A DNA stretch of 64,000 nt from an uncultured Thermomicrobia bacterium (GCA_937968015.1 CALBSO010000023.1:1-64000); one strand, 5' to 3'. Counted from the first letter of the stretch, positions 7,478-16,920 are shown. Notes: generated by a model from the letters alone, not told the origin. Numbers and translations: made by a program.

Positions 7478-9814
7478 ATGAATCGTCCTGTATATCCTGC
7501 CATTGACTCGACACCAGAGATGGTGACGCGCGTTTACGACCGGATGAAAAAGAATCTGCCGGTCATTCGCCAGCGGCTCGGTCGGCCCCTGACGCTGATG
7601 GAGAAGATCGTCCTTTCGCACCTCGACGACCCTCAGGGGCAGGAACTGAAGCCGGGTGAGAGTTATCTGATGGTCCGGCCCGACCGTGTGGCGTTGCAGG
7701 ACGCGACGGCGCAGATGGCCCTCCTCCAGTTCGCGCAGGCGAATATCCCGCGCGTCGCCGTACCCTCGACCGTCCACTGCGACCACCTGATCCGCGCGCA
7801 CATCGGCGCGGACCCGGACCTCGCGGGCGCAACCTCCGAGAACCGCGAGGTCTATGACTTCCTCTCGTCCGTCTCGCAGAAGTACGGTCTCGGCTTCTGG
7901 AAGCCGGGCAGCGGCATCATCCATCAGGTCGTACTTGAAAACTACGCCTTCCCCGGTGGCCTGATGATCGGCACGGACTCGCACACGCCGAATGCGGGTG
8001 GCCTCGGTATGATCGCTTCGGGCGTCGGCGGTGCGGACGCGGTGGACGTGATGGCGGGCTTCCCGTGGGAAGTGAAGTACCCGACGAAGATCGGCGTCAG
8101 GTTAACCGGCGAGATGAACGGTTGGACCGCGCCGAAGGATGTCATCCTCAAACTGTGCAGCATTCTCACCGTGAAAGGCGGCACGAACGCGATCGTCGAG
8201 TTCTTCGGCGACGGGTGCGTGACGATCTCCTGCACTGGCAAAGCGACAATCTGCAACATGGGCGCGGAGCACGGCGCGACGACCTCCGTCTTCCCCTTCG
8301 ATGAGCGGATGGATCTCTATCTGCGCGGCACCGGGCGCGCCGCCCTCGCCGATCTGGCGAAGGCAAACCGCGAGATGCTTGTCGCCGACCCGGAGATTGA
8401 GGCGGAGCCGGAGAAGTATTTCGACCGCGTGATCGAGATTGATCTCAGCACATTGGAGCCGATGATCGTCGGGCCGCACACGCCGGATTTGGCGCGTTCG
8501 CTCACCGAGATCGCGGCGGCGGTCGAGCGCGAAGGCTACCCGGACAAACTCTCCGCCGCGTTAGTCGGCTCCTGCACGAACTCATCGTACGAGGACATTT
8601 CCCGTGCCGCCGCCGTCGCACAGCAGGCGATTGACCACGGCGCGACGATGCGGACGAACTTCATGATTACCCCCGGCTCCGAGCAGGTGCGTGCCACCCT
8701 CGCGCGGGACGGGCAACTCGACACGCTGGAGCGGATCGGTGGCAAGGTGCTCGCCAATGCCTGCGGCCCCTGCATCGGCCAGTGGCAGCGGGATGACCTC
8801 TCGACGTTGCCGCTGGTGAGTGGCGGCGAGGCGAATGTCGCGCAACCGAAGCCACGCAACTCGATCATCAACTCCTTCAACCGCAACTTCCCGCGCCGCA
8901 ACGACGGCAACCCGGACACGCTCTCCTTCATCGCGAGTCCGGAGATCGTCATCGCCTACGGGCTTGCCGGACGCCTCTCTTTCAACCCGCTGACCGACAC
9001 GCTCGAAGCGCCGGACGGCAGCATGTGGAGATTGGAACCGCCTGCCAAAGCGCCCGACCTGCCCGCCGAGGGATTCGTGACGGACACGACGGGCTTCGTC
9101 CCTCCTGCCGCGGACGGCGGCAATATCGAGATCAAGGTGAACCCGGAGAGCAAGCGGCTTCAACTGCTCCAACCCTTCCCCGCGTGGGACGGCCACGACT
9201 ACCTGAACGCGCCCGTTTTGGTGAAGGTGAAGGGGAAATGCACGACGGACCACATCTCGCCCGCCGGGCCGTGGCTCCGCTTTCGGGGGCACCTGAACAA
9301 CATCAGCGACAACATGTTCACCGGCGCGATCAACGCCTACACCGGCGAGGCGGGCACGACGCGCAACGACCTGACCGGCGAGGAGCATGTACCGATCCCG
9401 CAGGTGGCGCGCGCCTACAAGGAAGCGGGCATCCCGTGGGTCGTCGTCGGCGACGAGAACTACGGCGAGGGGTCGAGCCGGGAGCATGCGGCGATGGAGC
9501 CTCGCTACCTCGGTGCGGCGGCGATTATCGTCAAGAGTTTCGCGCGTATTCACGAGTCGAATCTGAAGAAGCAGGGCGTGTTGCCGCTCACCTTCGCGGA
9601 CCCGAATGACTACGACAAGATCCGCGAGGACGACCGCATAGACCTCTCCGAGATCGGCGACCTTGCCCCCAATGCGCCCGTGATGCTGCGCGTCCGCCAC
9701 AGCGATGGCACGAGCGACTTCGCCGAACTGAAGCACACGATGAATGAGGAGCAGATCGGCTGGTTCAAGGCCGGTTCCGCCCTCAACCTCCTCGCGCAGC
9801 GCACGAAGAAGTAG
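7478..9814 (+). CDS. acn: Aconitate hydratase, mitochondrial-type
   Basis: Interconverts citrate and isocitrate in the TCA cycle using a [4Fe-4S] cluster. The protein is 778 aa, the size of mitochondrial aconitase and clearly shorter than bacterial AcnA (about 890). Cluster ligands are visible: Cys366 (GSCTNSS), Cys429 and Cys432 (ACGPCIG). Substrate motifs include VPSTVHCDHL, GTDSHTPNAGGLG and the swivel-domain YGEGSSREHAA. I chose the ATG at 7478 because GAGGAGGAG lies just upstream; the frame stays open upstream to 7361 but that part is leader. Monocistronic, with its stop codon embedded in a heptamer/hairpin structure. Confidence 0.95.
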   Translation: MNRPVYPAIDSTPEMVTRVYDRMKKNLPVIRQRLGRPLTLMEKIVLSHLDDPQGQELKPGESYLMVRPDRVALQDATAQMALLQFAQANIPRVAVPSTVHCDHLIRAHIGADPDLAGATSENREVYDFLSSVSQKYGLGFWKPGSGIIHQVVLENYAFPGGLMIGTDSHTPNAGGLGMIASGVGGADAVDVMAGFPWEVKYPTKIGVRLTGEMNGWTAPKDVILKLCSILTVKGGTNAIVEFFGDGCVTISCTGKATICNMGAEHGATTSVFPFDERMDLYLRGTGRAALADLAKANREMLVADPEIEAEPEKYFDRVIEIDLSTLEPMIVGPHTPDLARSLTEIAAAVEREGYPDKLSAALVGSCTNSSYEDISRAAAVAQQAIDHGATMRTNFMITPGSEQVRATLARDGQLDTLERIGGKVLANACGPCIGQWQRDDLSTLPLVSGGEANVAQPKPRNSIINSFNRNFPRRNDGNPDTLSFIASPEIVIAYGLAGRLSFNPLTDTLEAPDGSMWRLEPPAKAPDLPAEGFVTDTTGFVPPAADGGNIEIKVNPESKRLQLLQPFPAWDGHDYLNAPVLVKVKGKCTTDHISPAGPWLRFRGHLNNISDNMFTGAINAYTGEAGTTRNDLTGEEHVPIPQVARAYKEAGIPWVVVGDENYGEGSSREHAAMEPRYLGAAAIIVKSFARIHESNLKKQGVLPLTFADPNDYDKIREDDRIDLSEIGDLAPNAPVMLRVRHSDGTSDFAELKHTMNEEQIGWFKAGSALNLLAQRTKK

Positions 9815-9851
9815 CGAGTAACGAGGAGATATAGGCACCCTCGTTACTCGC
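9812..9851 (+). terminator. Heptamer array and 13-bp hairpin at the acn stop codon
   Basis: The acn stop TAG is the first triplet of TAGCGAG-TAACGAG. Bases 9814-9826 (GCGAGTAACGAGG) pair perfectly with 9839-9851 (CCTCGTTACTCGC) across a 12-base loop. There is no long T-run, so it may act as an mRNA 3' stabiliser or a bidirectional terminator between acn and the convergent gene at 9861. The same TAACGAG heptamer ends nuoH at 58020. Confidence 0.7.
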
Positions 9852-9860
9852 GATGGATGA

Positions 9861-10514
9861 TTAAGTGCTGAGCGTGTTGATCGCCCGCGAGACCAACACC
9901 GCGACGACGACAATCGAGATCAGCGATTGGATCATCATCAGGACCTTCGGCGGGCGCGAGAGGATCAGTGTATCGGTCGGGCTGAACGCCGCACTCGTGT
10001 TGAAGGCGAGGAAGAGGTAGTCGAGGAACATCGGCGACCATGTGCTCTCTTCCGCGCCAGGTATCGTGAACTGTGGGAAGAGAAAGTCGGTGCTCGTATA
10101 GCGCTTGACATGGCGGGCGTGCGGGCCGCCGCAATCTAACTCCCAGTACCAGATCGCGAAGACGAGGATGTTCGCCCCCCAAATCACGGCGCCGTCGCGC
10201 AGCAGTTGCGTCGGGGGGGTCTTGTCGCCCGGTAGCCGGACGATCAGGAGGACCGCACTTGCCGTGATCGCCGCGGTCACCAGTGCGGAGATCGCCATAC
10301 CGAGAATCCGCACGAGCCGGTAGTTGCCGACGAAACGCGCCCAGTTGAGCGGAATGACAAATACGACGATCAGCGCGGCGAGCAACCAGCGGGGGCCGAG
10401 GCGAATGTTATCCGGCAAGAGGGCATAGGCGGTGCCGACAGCGAGAACGGTGATAAGCGCCTCCCATCGTGGCGCATGACGCCAATGTCGTTCGTGAGAT
10501 GGAATATTCTGCAA
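9861..10514 (-). CDS. Conserved membrane protein (DUF1345-like)
   Basis: An integral membrane protein of 217 aa with about five or six hydrophobic helices. It carries a recognisable family block: WYWELDCGG, then DFLFPQF, then FLDYLFLAFNTSAAFSPTDT near residues 115-185. This resembles the DUF1345 group, sometimes likened to ion channels, but I cannot assign a function. I place the start at the TTG 10514-10512 (MQNIPSHERH) because AGGAGAG lies 6-7 bases upstream; an upstream ATG at 10613 would add 33 residues of unlikely sequence. It is divergent from the DUF1003 gene and convergent with acn. Confidence 0.7.
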   Translation of the reverse strand: MQNIPSHERHWRHAPRWEALITVLAVGTAYALLPDNIRLGPRWLLAALIVVFVIPLNWARFVGNYRLVRILGMAISALVTAAITASAVLLIVRLPGDKTPPTQLLRDGAVIWGANILVFAIWYWELDCGGPHARHVKRYTSTDFLFPQFTIPGAEESTWSPMFLDYLFLAFNTSAAFSPTDTLILSRPPKVLMMIQSLISIVVVAVLVSRAINTLST

Positions 10515-10683
10515 GGTGGCTCTCCTCTCTGGGGCACATCCGGTCGTACGTACACACGCATATAGCGTTGCACCGGCAGGGCAATTGTGCAAGAGAGGAG
10601 TCAGGTTGCGCACTTGTGCAAGTCTGGGCGCGATCGCTTCTCCATGGTCTGGACATCGTCGTAACGACTGCTATACTGCGATC

Positions 10684-11592
10684 ATGACTACGTCCTCCGT
10701 TCACAGCGCGCATTCCCGGCGCGCGGCCCGTCAGCGCCGTGGCCCCGCCAAGATGGCGGACGAGCACCTCGGTTTCAACGGCCGGTTCGCCGCCGCGCTC
10801 ACCAGGTCGGTCGGCACGATGTGGGTGGTCTACTTCACGACGCTCTTCGTGCTGGCCTGGATCGCGCTGGCCTCCTTCGGGCCGCTGCACGCCCGTGATC
10901 CGTATCCGTTCCCATTTCTGCTGTTCATCGGCAACGTCGTCCAACTCCTGCTGGTCTTCGTCATCCTGGTTGGCCAGCAGGTCCTTGGCAGGACCGCCGA
11001 CAAGCGGTCGTTGCAGACGTACGAGGACGCGGAGGAGATCTTCCACGAGGTCGTGCAGCTCCACGATCACCTGGAGGAACAAGATCGCATCCTGAACCAG
11101 GGCATCAGCCTGGTCGAGACGCAGACGCATCCGTGGATCGCCGATCGGAAGGTAACACCGCCGCCGACGGTCGAGGATGAATACATCGGCCTCAACGGCC
11201 GCATCGCCGCGTGGATCACCCGGCGGGTCGGGAGTATGTGGGCGTTCTACATCGCCACCATCTTCCAGTTTGGTTGGATCGGCCTGTCCATCGTCGGTGT
11301 CATCACGTTTGACCCGTACCCATTCGCCTTCCTGCTTTTCCTCTCCAGCCTCGCCCAGTTGATCTTCATGTTCATCATCATGGTCGGGCAGGAGGTCCTC
11401 GGCCGCGCGGGTGACAAGCGGGCGCAGCAGACCTACCTAGATGCGGAAGCCGTGCTCCACGAATGCGCACGCCTCCAGGAGCACCTGACCGCGCAGGACC
11501 GGCTGATCGTCAGCATTTGCGGCTACATCGCGGAGCACGCACCGGCGGACCATCCGATCCGGGACGAGATCGGGCGCCCCGCCGCCACCTAG
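10684..11592 (+). CDS. Tandem DUF1003 membrane protein
   Basis: The 302-aa protein is an internal duplication. Two DUF1003 domains occupy about residues 20-140 and 160-290, each with G.NGR.AA..TR.VG.MW, two transmembrane helices around a DPYPF.FLLF motif, then VGQ(Q/E)VLGR..DKR..QTY.DAE and a helical tail. DUF1003 proteins normally carry one copy and have no established activity, so two copies would give a four-helix protein. The start is ATG 10684; the frame is open upstream but lies in the divergent promoter region. Confidence 0.85.
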   Translation: MTTSSVHSAHSRRAARQRRGPAKMADEHLGFNGRFAAALTRSVGTMWVVYFTTLFVLAWIALASFGPLHARDPYPFPFLLFIGNVVQLLLVFVILVGQQVLGRTADKRSLQTYEDAEEIFHEVVQLHDHLEEQDRILNQGISLVETQTHPWIADRKVTPPPTVEDEYIGLNGRIAAWITRRVGSMWAFYIATIFQFGWIGLSIVGVITFDPYPFAFLLFLSSLAQLIFMFIIMVGQEVLGRAGDKRAQQTYLDAEAVLHECARLQEHLTAQDRLIVSICGYIAEHAPADHPIRDEIGRPAAT

Positions 11593-11682
11593 GAAGCGGG
11601 CGGCGAGCGCATCGGCCGCGTACTGGCTCTTCCACAGCGACGATACTGCGAACGACCTTGCGAGGCGGAACGGGGCGCGAAT

Positions 11683-12942
11683 CTACGCCAGCATCGGATT
11701 TATGCCCATGACTGGCGTGCCGAGTGGGATATTCGCTGCGTCCAGTGCCTGCATCAGGTCGCCGATGATGTCGCGTGGGTGCTCGATGCCTGCCGAGAGA
11801 CGCAGCAATCCGGGTGTGATGCCCATGCGCTCCCGCTGGCGGGGCGCGACTTCGCGATGCGAGGTCATGGCGGGGCAGGTAATCAGTGTGTAGACATCAC
11901 CGAGGCTCGTCGCGGGGACGCAGAGTGTCAGCGCGTCCATGAAGCGCATGACGTCCTTCTGCGTCGCGTTCGCCAGTTCGAAGGTCACCATGCCACCTGC
12001 CCAGCCGGGCTTGAAGAGCCGCCGCGCCGTCGCGTATTGTGGATGGGAGGCTAAACCCGGGTGGACGACGCGGGCGATGCGCGGGTCGCGCTCCAATGCG
12101 CGGGCGATCAGTTTCGCGTTCAGCATCTGCCGCCGCAGCCTGAGCGTCAGCGTCTTCAGGCCGCGCAGCACCATGTATGCCTCATTCGCGGCGAGGTTCG
12201 GGCCGAGTGTGCGGACAAGCGGGATGAGCGTGTGCGCCTCATCGCCCGTGCCAATCACCACGCCCGCGAGCGCGTCCGCGTGGCCGTTGAGGTACTTCGT
12301 CATGCTGTGGACGACGAAATCCGCCCCATTGGCGAAGCCGAAGAAGAGGGGCGGCGGCGTGAAGGTACCATCCAGCACGACCCGCGCGCCGACCGCATGC
12401 GCCGCTTCCGCGACAGCAGGCACGTCGGTGATCCGCAGGAGTGGGTTGGACATTGCCTCGATGAGCACGGCGCGCGGCTTCGTCTCGATAATCGCCGCGC
12501 GGGTCGCCTCGGTGTCCGTCGTGTCCACGAACGTCGCCTCGATGCCGAGCGTGCTGAGGACATTCATCAGGAGCGTAAACGTCGCGCCGTAGAGGTCGCG
12601 CGCCGCGACGATCCGCTCCCCCGCGCCGACACCGGCAGCGAGCAAGGCGAGATGGACCGCCGCCATGCCGGAGGACGTGACGACCGCTACATCGCCCCCC
12701 TCGAGGTTGCGGATCGCTTCTTCGAGCGCCGTGATCGTCGGGTTGCCGTAGCGGGCATAGACGTAGCCCTCCTGCTGCCCGGCGAAGACGGCATCGAGTT
12801 CGGCGATCTCGTCGTACATGTAGGCAGCGGAGCGGTAAATCGGTGTGGAGACGGGCGTGAAGGTCGGCTTCGGCCCGCGCTCGCCCGCATGGACGGCCCG
12901 CGTGCCGATGTCCCACCCGGTCATATCATGTGTGTTCGGCAT
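11683..12942 (-). CDS. PLP-dependent trans-sulfuration family enzyme (cystathionine gamma-synthase/lyase or methionine gamma-lyase type)
   Basis: A fold-type I PLP enzyme of 419 aa acting on sulfur amino acids or their O-acyl homoserine precursors. Schiff-base Lys216 lies in SMTKYLNGH, the stacking Tyr118 in DLYGAT, and Asp191, which contacts the pyridine nitrogen, is in LDGTFTPP (most relatives have DNTF, so the Asn is replaced by Gly). The R.GNPT motif for the phosphate is at about 65-69. Start ATG 12942 follows GGAGG by 6 bases; an in-frame extension upstream is antisense to the kinase gene. Exact reaction cannot be told apart from sequence alone. Confidence 0.88.
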   Translation of the reverse strand: MPNTHDMTGWDIGTRAVHAGERGPKPTFTPVSTPIYRSAAYMYDEIAELDAVFAGQQEGYVYARYGNPTITALEEAIRNLEGGDVAVVTSSGMAAVHLALLAAGVGAGERIVAARDLYGATFTLLMNVLSTLGIEATFVDTTDTEATRAAIIETKPRAVLIEAMSNPLLRITDVPAVAEAAHAVGARVVLDGTFTPPPLFFGFANGADFVVHSMTKYLNGHADALAGVVIGTGDEAHTLIPLVRTLGPNLAANEAYMVLRGLKTLTLRLRRQMLNAKLIARALERDPRIARVVHPGLASHPQYATARRLFKPGWAGGMVTFELANATQKDVMRFMDALTLCVPATSLGDVYTLITCPAMTSHREVAPRQRERMGITPGLLRLSAGIEHPRDIIGDLMQALDAANIPLGTPVMGINPMLA

Positions 12943-12964
12943 AACGGCCTCCGAGGACTGGGAG

Positions 12965-12990
12965 GGCGGTTCTCGAACCGCCCCTACGAG
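12965..12990 (+). repeat. REP-like palindrome, copy 1
   Basis: GGGCGGTTCTCGAACCGCCC followed by CTACGA, in the divergent intergenic region between the PLP enzyme and the kinase. Copies 2 (54463-54488) and 3 (55346-55370) share the arms and the trailing CTACGA in the same orientation. The centre here is TTCTCGAA instead of TTCGCGAA. Confidence 0.8.
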
Positions 12991-13039
12991 GCTATCTCCT
13001 GGCACATATCGTATCATGCCCTCGAACGGGAGAAAGCGG

Positions 13040-13969
13040 ATGGCGGATTCCATTACGGAGGAGAGAATCCGGGCGATCTGGCAGGCGCATGGTCTTGGCG
13101 CAGCGCGGCAGATCGTCCCAGCGACGAGCGGGGTGAGCAATTGCTGCTTCATCGTCAATGACGCGTTGGTGATCCGGTTCAACACCTTCGATACCGCAGT
13201 GCCGACGTTCGCGAACGAGCACGTCGCGTACGATCTACTCACGGGGAGTGCCTTGCCCGTGCCATCCGTCGTCACGCTTGATGCATCACGGCGGCTTGTG
13301 CCGTACGATTTCATCATCCTCACGCGGCTGCCGGGGACGAATGTCGCGGAAAGTTGGCAGGAAGTCGCACCGGCGCGGGTCCGCGAGCTCGCGTATGAAG
13401 CAGGGACATGCCTCGCGCGGCTCCATGCGCTCGCGTTCCCGGCGTTCGGCAAACTGCGTGAACAGGATATGCCGCGTTTCCGCTCGTGGCCGGACTATTT
13501 CGGTGACTACGCGCGCCGCCAGATGGATGCGGCAGCGCGGTATGGCTTCCTGAATGATCTGCTCCGCACCCGGCTGGAAGCGGTGATGGATCATGCTCAC
13601 GACCGACTGGCACGCGTGACGCAGGGCGTGCTCGTTCACAGCGACTATCACTACGAGAACATTCTGCAATCAGGCGGCCGGCTTACCGGCATCCTCGATT
13701 TCGAGTGGGCGCTCTCCGGCGACCCATCCTACGATTTCATGAATGCCGATGTGCGTGAGGAGCAGATACCAGGCAGCGAGGCGGCATTCCTGGACGGCTA
13801 CCAATCCATCCACCCACTGGACGCCGCGCATTACCGCCGCGTCGCGGTGTACCAACTCTTCCTCCGGCTCGAAACCGCTGTCATGCACGCCCGGCGCAGC
13901 AACTCACCGGGTGTCGAATCCGCCCTCGCGGCGATGATCCATCTCCTTGAAACGATCGAAGACGAATGA
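13040..13969 (+). CDS. Aminoglycoside phosphotransferase/choline kinase-fold protein
   Basis: Transfers a phosphate from ATP to a small hydroxylated substrate that I cannot identify. The 309-aa protein has the APH fold: an N-lobe with GVSNCCFIV and an ATP-site Arg in LVIRFNT, the catalytic loop HSDYHYENIL (Asp202, Asn207) and the metal-binding ILDFEWA with GDPSYDF. The start ATG 13040 is supported by GGGAGA upstream. A general phosphotransferase role is more cautious than antibiotic resistance, since many APH-fold proteins act on sugars, homoserine or choline. Confidence 0.8.
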   Translation: MADSITEERIRAIWQAHGLGAARQIVPATSGVSNCCFIVNDALVIRFNTFDTAVPTFANEHVAYDLLTGSALPVPSVVTLDASRRLVPYDFIILTRLPGTNVAESWQEVAPARVRELAYEAGTCLARLHALAFPAFGKLREQDMPRFRSWPDYFGDYARRQMDAAARYGFLNDLLRTRLEAVMDHAHDRLARVTQGVLVHSDYHYENILQSGGRLTGILDFEWALSGDPSYDFMNADVREEQIPGSEAAFLDGYQSIHPLDAAHYRRVAVYQLFLRLETAVMHARRSNSPGVESALAAMIHLLETIEDE

Positions 13970-13980
13970 ACCACCAAGGC

Positions 13981-15501
13981 CTACGGGCCGCCTCGGGAGC
14001 GGAGAGGAGGGGTGAGGGAATCCTCAGCCGCTCGTGGGAGTCGAGGCGAGCGCGTGTGGATGCGGCGGTCTTCCGACGTCCCCTCCGCCTCCGCCTCGTC
14101 GGAGGCTTGCGTGAGGAAGCGGGCCGTGAAGCGGACGGTCGTGCCGCGCCCGCGCTCACTCTCGACCGTGATCGTGCCCCCCATCATCTCGATCAGTCGT
14201 TTCGACATCACCAGCCCGAGCCCGATGCCCTCATACGCACGCGTCAAGGACGTGTCCGCCTGGGAGAAGGATTGGAACAAGTGGCCGATCTCCTCCGGCG
14301 TCATGCCGATGCCGGTATCTGCGACTGAGCACTCGATCAGCGCCGCCCCCGTCGTCTCCTCCACGAGGCGCACGCGGACGATGATCTCCCCCCGCTGAGT
14401 GAACTTGACGGCGTTGCCCACGAGGTTGGTGAGGATCTGGCGCAGCCGGACGGGATCGCCGCGCAGCGCGGTCGGAACGCCGGGGGCAATGACGGACGCG
14501 AGCGCGATCCCCTTGGGTTGCGCCTGCACGGTCAGCAGCGACGTGACCTCCTCGACAGTGGCGGCGAGGTCGAAATCAAGCGTCTCAAGCGCCAGGTTCC
14601 CCGCCTCCAGTTTGGAGAAGTCGAGGATGTCGCTGATGATCCGCAGCAGGGCCTCACCCGATGTGCTGATCGTCTCGACGTACTCGCGCTGTTCATCAGA
14701 GAGCGGGGTTTCGCGCAGCAGGTCAGAGAACCCGAGGACGCCATTGAGGGGCGTGCGCAGCTCGTGGCTCATTGTGGCCAGGAAGTCCGTCTTGGCGCGA
14801 TACGCGACCCCCGCCGCCTCGTGCGCCCGTCGCAGCTCGGCTTCGGCTTTCGTGCGCTCCGTGATATCGAGCGACGTGCCGATCACGCGGACCGGTTCCC
14901 GACCATCGTCGCGCACTACCTCGCCGTGCCCCTGCAACACGCGGATTGTCCCGTCGGGCCAGACGACGCGGAACTCGGCCGCGAACGGCGCACCGCCCAG
15001 CGCCGCCCGGAGTCCGTCCGCCACCGCCTCCCGGTCATCGGGGTGGATGGCAGCCATGAAGGCGTCGAGCGTGGGCGGGGCTGACCCGGGAGCGAAGCCG
15101 AAGAGGCGGTACTCCTCGTCGGACAGGCGCAACGCGCCGGTGGCGATCTCCCACTCCCAACTGCCAAGGTGGGTGATCCGCTGGGCGGCGGCGAGACTCG
15201 CCTCGCGCTCGCGCAGCGCCGTCTCGCCCCGCCGCCGCTTGTTGCTCAGGATCTGCGCATAGACACTGAATGCCAGCAGCATGAGGACACCTTCGCCGCG
15301 GTTGAAGCGGGCATTCTCGTTGCGCGGGAGCAACTGCGCGGTCAGTGATTCATGGAAGAAAACCTTGTCGACAACGGCGCTATGCACCCAGTAGAAGAGG
15401 GCCACCACGATCCCGACCATCACGAGCACGTTTTTATTTGCGGGCGGAGTGGTGCGCAGACGCCCCGGATCGCGATGACGCTGCGGCAGGATATGAACCA
15501 T
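13981..15501 (-). CDS. PAS-domain sensor histidine kinase
   Basis: A membrane-bound sensor kinase of 506 aa. Two hydrophobic helices (about 24-42 and 71-86) are followed by a PAS/PAC domain (100-215, ending DITERTKAE), a HisKA domain with phospho-acceptor His246 in SHELRTPLNG, and an HATPase_c domain with N box (NLVGNAVKFT, Asn363), DTGIGM (Asp395) and GIGLGL. There is no receiver domain and no response regulator gene beside it, so it is an orphan kinase. The last about 15 residues (SLTPPLRSRGG) derive from a low-complexity C-rich intergenic-type word rather than a domain. Convergent with the kinase at 13040-13969, 11 bases apart. Confidence 0.9.
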   Translation of the reverse strand: MVHILPQRHRDPGRLRTTPPANKNVLVMVGIVVALFYWVHSAVVDKVFFHESLTAQLLPRNENARFNRGEGVLMLLAFSVYAQILSNKRRRGETALREREASLAAAQRITHLGSWEWEIATGALRLSDEEYRLFGFAPGSAPPTLDAFMAAIHPDDREAVADGLRAALGGAPFAAEFRVVWPDGTIRVLQGHGEVVRDDGREPVRVIGTSLDITERTKAEAELRRAHEAAGVAYRAKTDFLATMSHELRTPLNGVLGFSDLLRETPLSDEQREYVETISTSGEALLRIISDILDFSKLEAGNLALETLDFDLAATVEEVTSLLTVQAQPKGIALASVIAPGVPTALRGDPVRLRQILTNLVGNAVKFTQRGEIIVRVRLVEETTGAALIECSVADTGIGMTPEEIGHLFQSFSQADTSLTRAYEGIGLGLVMSKRLIEMMGGTITVESERGRGTTVRFTARFLTQASDEAEAEGTSEDRRIHTRSPRLPRAAEDSLTPPLRSRGGP

Positions 15502-15897
15502 GCGGTTGCTCCTTCGTGCCGATCACCCCGCCTGCGCGGGTTCCGGTGGGCGGCGCGCCGTGCATGCGGACGCAAAGTCTATTATCTTCATACATTCAAC
15601 GTTAGCGTATAGTCTATTGTGACGGGGGCGCCTACTCTGATAGATATTCCGTGCCCGCGACACCCAGGGGTACGATGGGTGAAACTGATCGGTGCGCGCG
15701 TGTGGCCGGGGGTATCAGGTACCGGCACACGGCGCGGTATCCGCCAAGGCATCCGTGCGCGCCGGTTGTCAAGAAAAGGATTACCAATAGGGATGATCCG
15801 GCTTTCTTTCTTGGCGGGAACGGGTGAGAATGAAGCATGGCGATCGCCCCGTCGCATACTGAGATATGTGAGGCGGGAACCACAAGGAGGGGTGCGC
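15502..15897. other. Divergent intergenic region before the oxidoreductase cluster
   Basis: No gene is recognised. A rare AT-rich patch (15575-15620) contains the direct repeat AGTCTATT at 15576-15583 and 15611-15618, 35 bases apart, which would place two sites on the same helix face near the histidine kinase promoter. The ribosome binding site AAGGAGG (15884-15890) serves the next gene. Confidence 0.4.
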
Positions 15898-16920
15898 GTG
15901 ATACAGATTGCAATTATCGGGGCGGGCACGATGGGCGCGATTCACGCGCAATCGTGTCACAACCTCCCGAACGCGACCGTCACATGGATTGCGGACGAGG
16001 ATGAAGGGCGCGCGGCAACGCTGGCTCAGGCCTACAACGCGCGCGCTACCACCGATGTCGACACCGCGCTCGGCGCCGCCGATGTGGATGTCGTGGTCGT
16101 CACTGTGCCGACGCCGTTCCACCGCGCGATCACCGAGCGCGCGGCAGCGTGCGGCAAACACGTTTTCTGTGAGAAGCCGATCGCGCGCACCATCGCGGAC
16201 GCGCGCGCGATGGTGGCTGCGTGCGAACGAGCGGGCGTATTGCTCTCGGTCGGGCATGTCGTGCGCTTCTTCCCGGAGTACGCGCGTATCCACACCCTGC
16301 TCAAGGGAGATGCCGTGGGGACGGTCGGCGTCGCCCGTGCGGCGCGGCTGAATGCTAACCCCGCACTCGCCCGCTCGTGGTACGGCAACCCTGAGTGGAG
16401 CGGCGGCGTGATCGTGGACCTGATGATTCACGACCTCGACACGCTCCGGTGGTATTTCGGTGAAGTCGAGCGCGTCTATGCCCGTAGCCTGAGTAGCACG
16501 GCCCTCCAGCCGATAAGCGATTACGCCCTCGCCGTATTGCGGTTCACGAACGGCGTGATCGCGCACGTCGAGGCAAGTTGGGCGCACGCGAGCTTCCGCT
16601 CGAGCATCGAGATTGCCGGGAGTGCCGGCCTCCTGCGTCATGCCAGCGAGGAGAGCAACACGATTCGTATCGAGCATACCGCGTCCGAGGAGGATGTAGC
16701 GCGCGTGCAGGTGCCGAGCAGCCCCCTGCTGGAGGGGCCATACCAGACGGAACTCCGCCACTTCCTCGCCGCAGTGGAGGCGGGAACTTCCCCGCTCGTT
16801 ACGGGTGAGGAAGCGGTGCGCTCACTGACGCTCGCCCTCGCGGTGCTCCAGTCGACCCGGACGGGTCGCCCGATTCATGCGACCAACGGTGTGCTACAGA
16901 TCGCGGAGGATGCGGTATGA
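15898..16920 (+). CDS. Gfo/Idh/MocA-family oxidoreductase (1)
   Basis: An NAD(P)-dependent dehydrogenase acting on a sugar, cyclitol or similar polyol. The 340-aa protein has an N-terminal Rossmann fold (IAIIGAGTMG, residues 4-13), the catalytic Lys in CEKPIA near residue 93, and the C-terminal alpha/beta domain with VDLMIHDLD, where His is the likely acid/base. Start GTG 15898 is 7 bases after AAGGAGG; GTG 15892 is an alternative two codons earlier. It is the first of three consecutive paralogues joined by ATGA overlaps, so one transcript is expected. Confidence 0.88.
   Translation: MIQIAIIGAGTMGAIHAQSCHNLPNATVTWIADEDEGRAATLAQAYNARATTDVDTALGAADVDVVVVTVPTPFHRAITERAAACGKHVFCEKPIARTIADARAMVAACERAGVLLSVGHVVRFFPEYARIHTLLKGDAVGTVGVARAARLNANPALARSWYGNPEWSGGVIVDLMIHDLDTLRWYFGEVERVYARSLSSTALQPISDYALAVLRFTNGVIAHVEASWAHASFRSSIEIAGSAGLLRHASEESNTIRIEHTASEEDVARVQVPSSPLLEGPYQTELRHFLAAVEAGTSPLVTGEEAVRSLTLALAVLQSTRTGRPIHATNGVLQIAEDAV

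Noticed and set aside
8582..9913. Long open frame (443 codons) antisense to aconitase
   Set aside because: It is the mirror of a GC-rich gene with strong third-position bias, is Arg/Val-rich and matches no family. Aconitase motifs on the plus strand are unambiguous.
12943..13452. N-terminal extension of 170 residues on the PLP enzyme
   Set aside because: This stretch is antisense to the APH-fold kinase and includes the REP-like palindrome. The ATG at 12942 with GGAGG upstream and family-like sequence from there is the real start.
13040..13969. Aminoglycoside resistance gene
   Set aside because: Only the general kinase fold is supported; the substrate-binding part does not resemble a specific APH class that I recognise.
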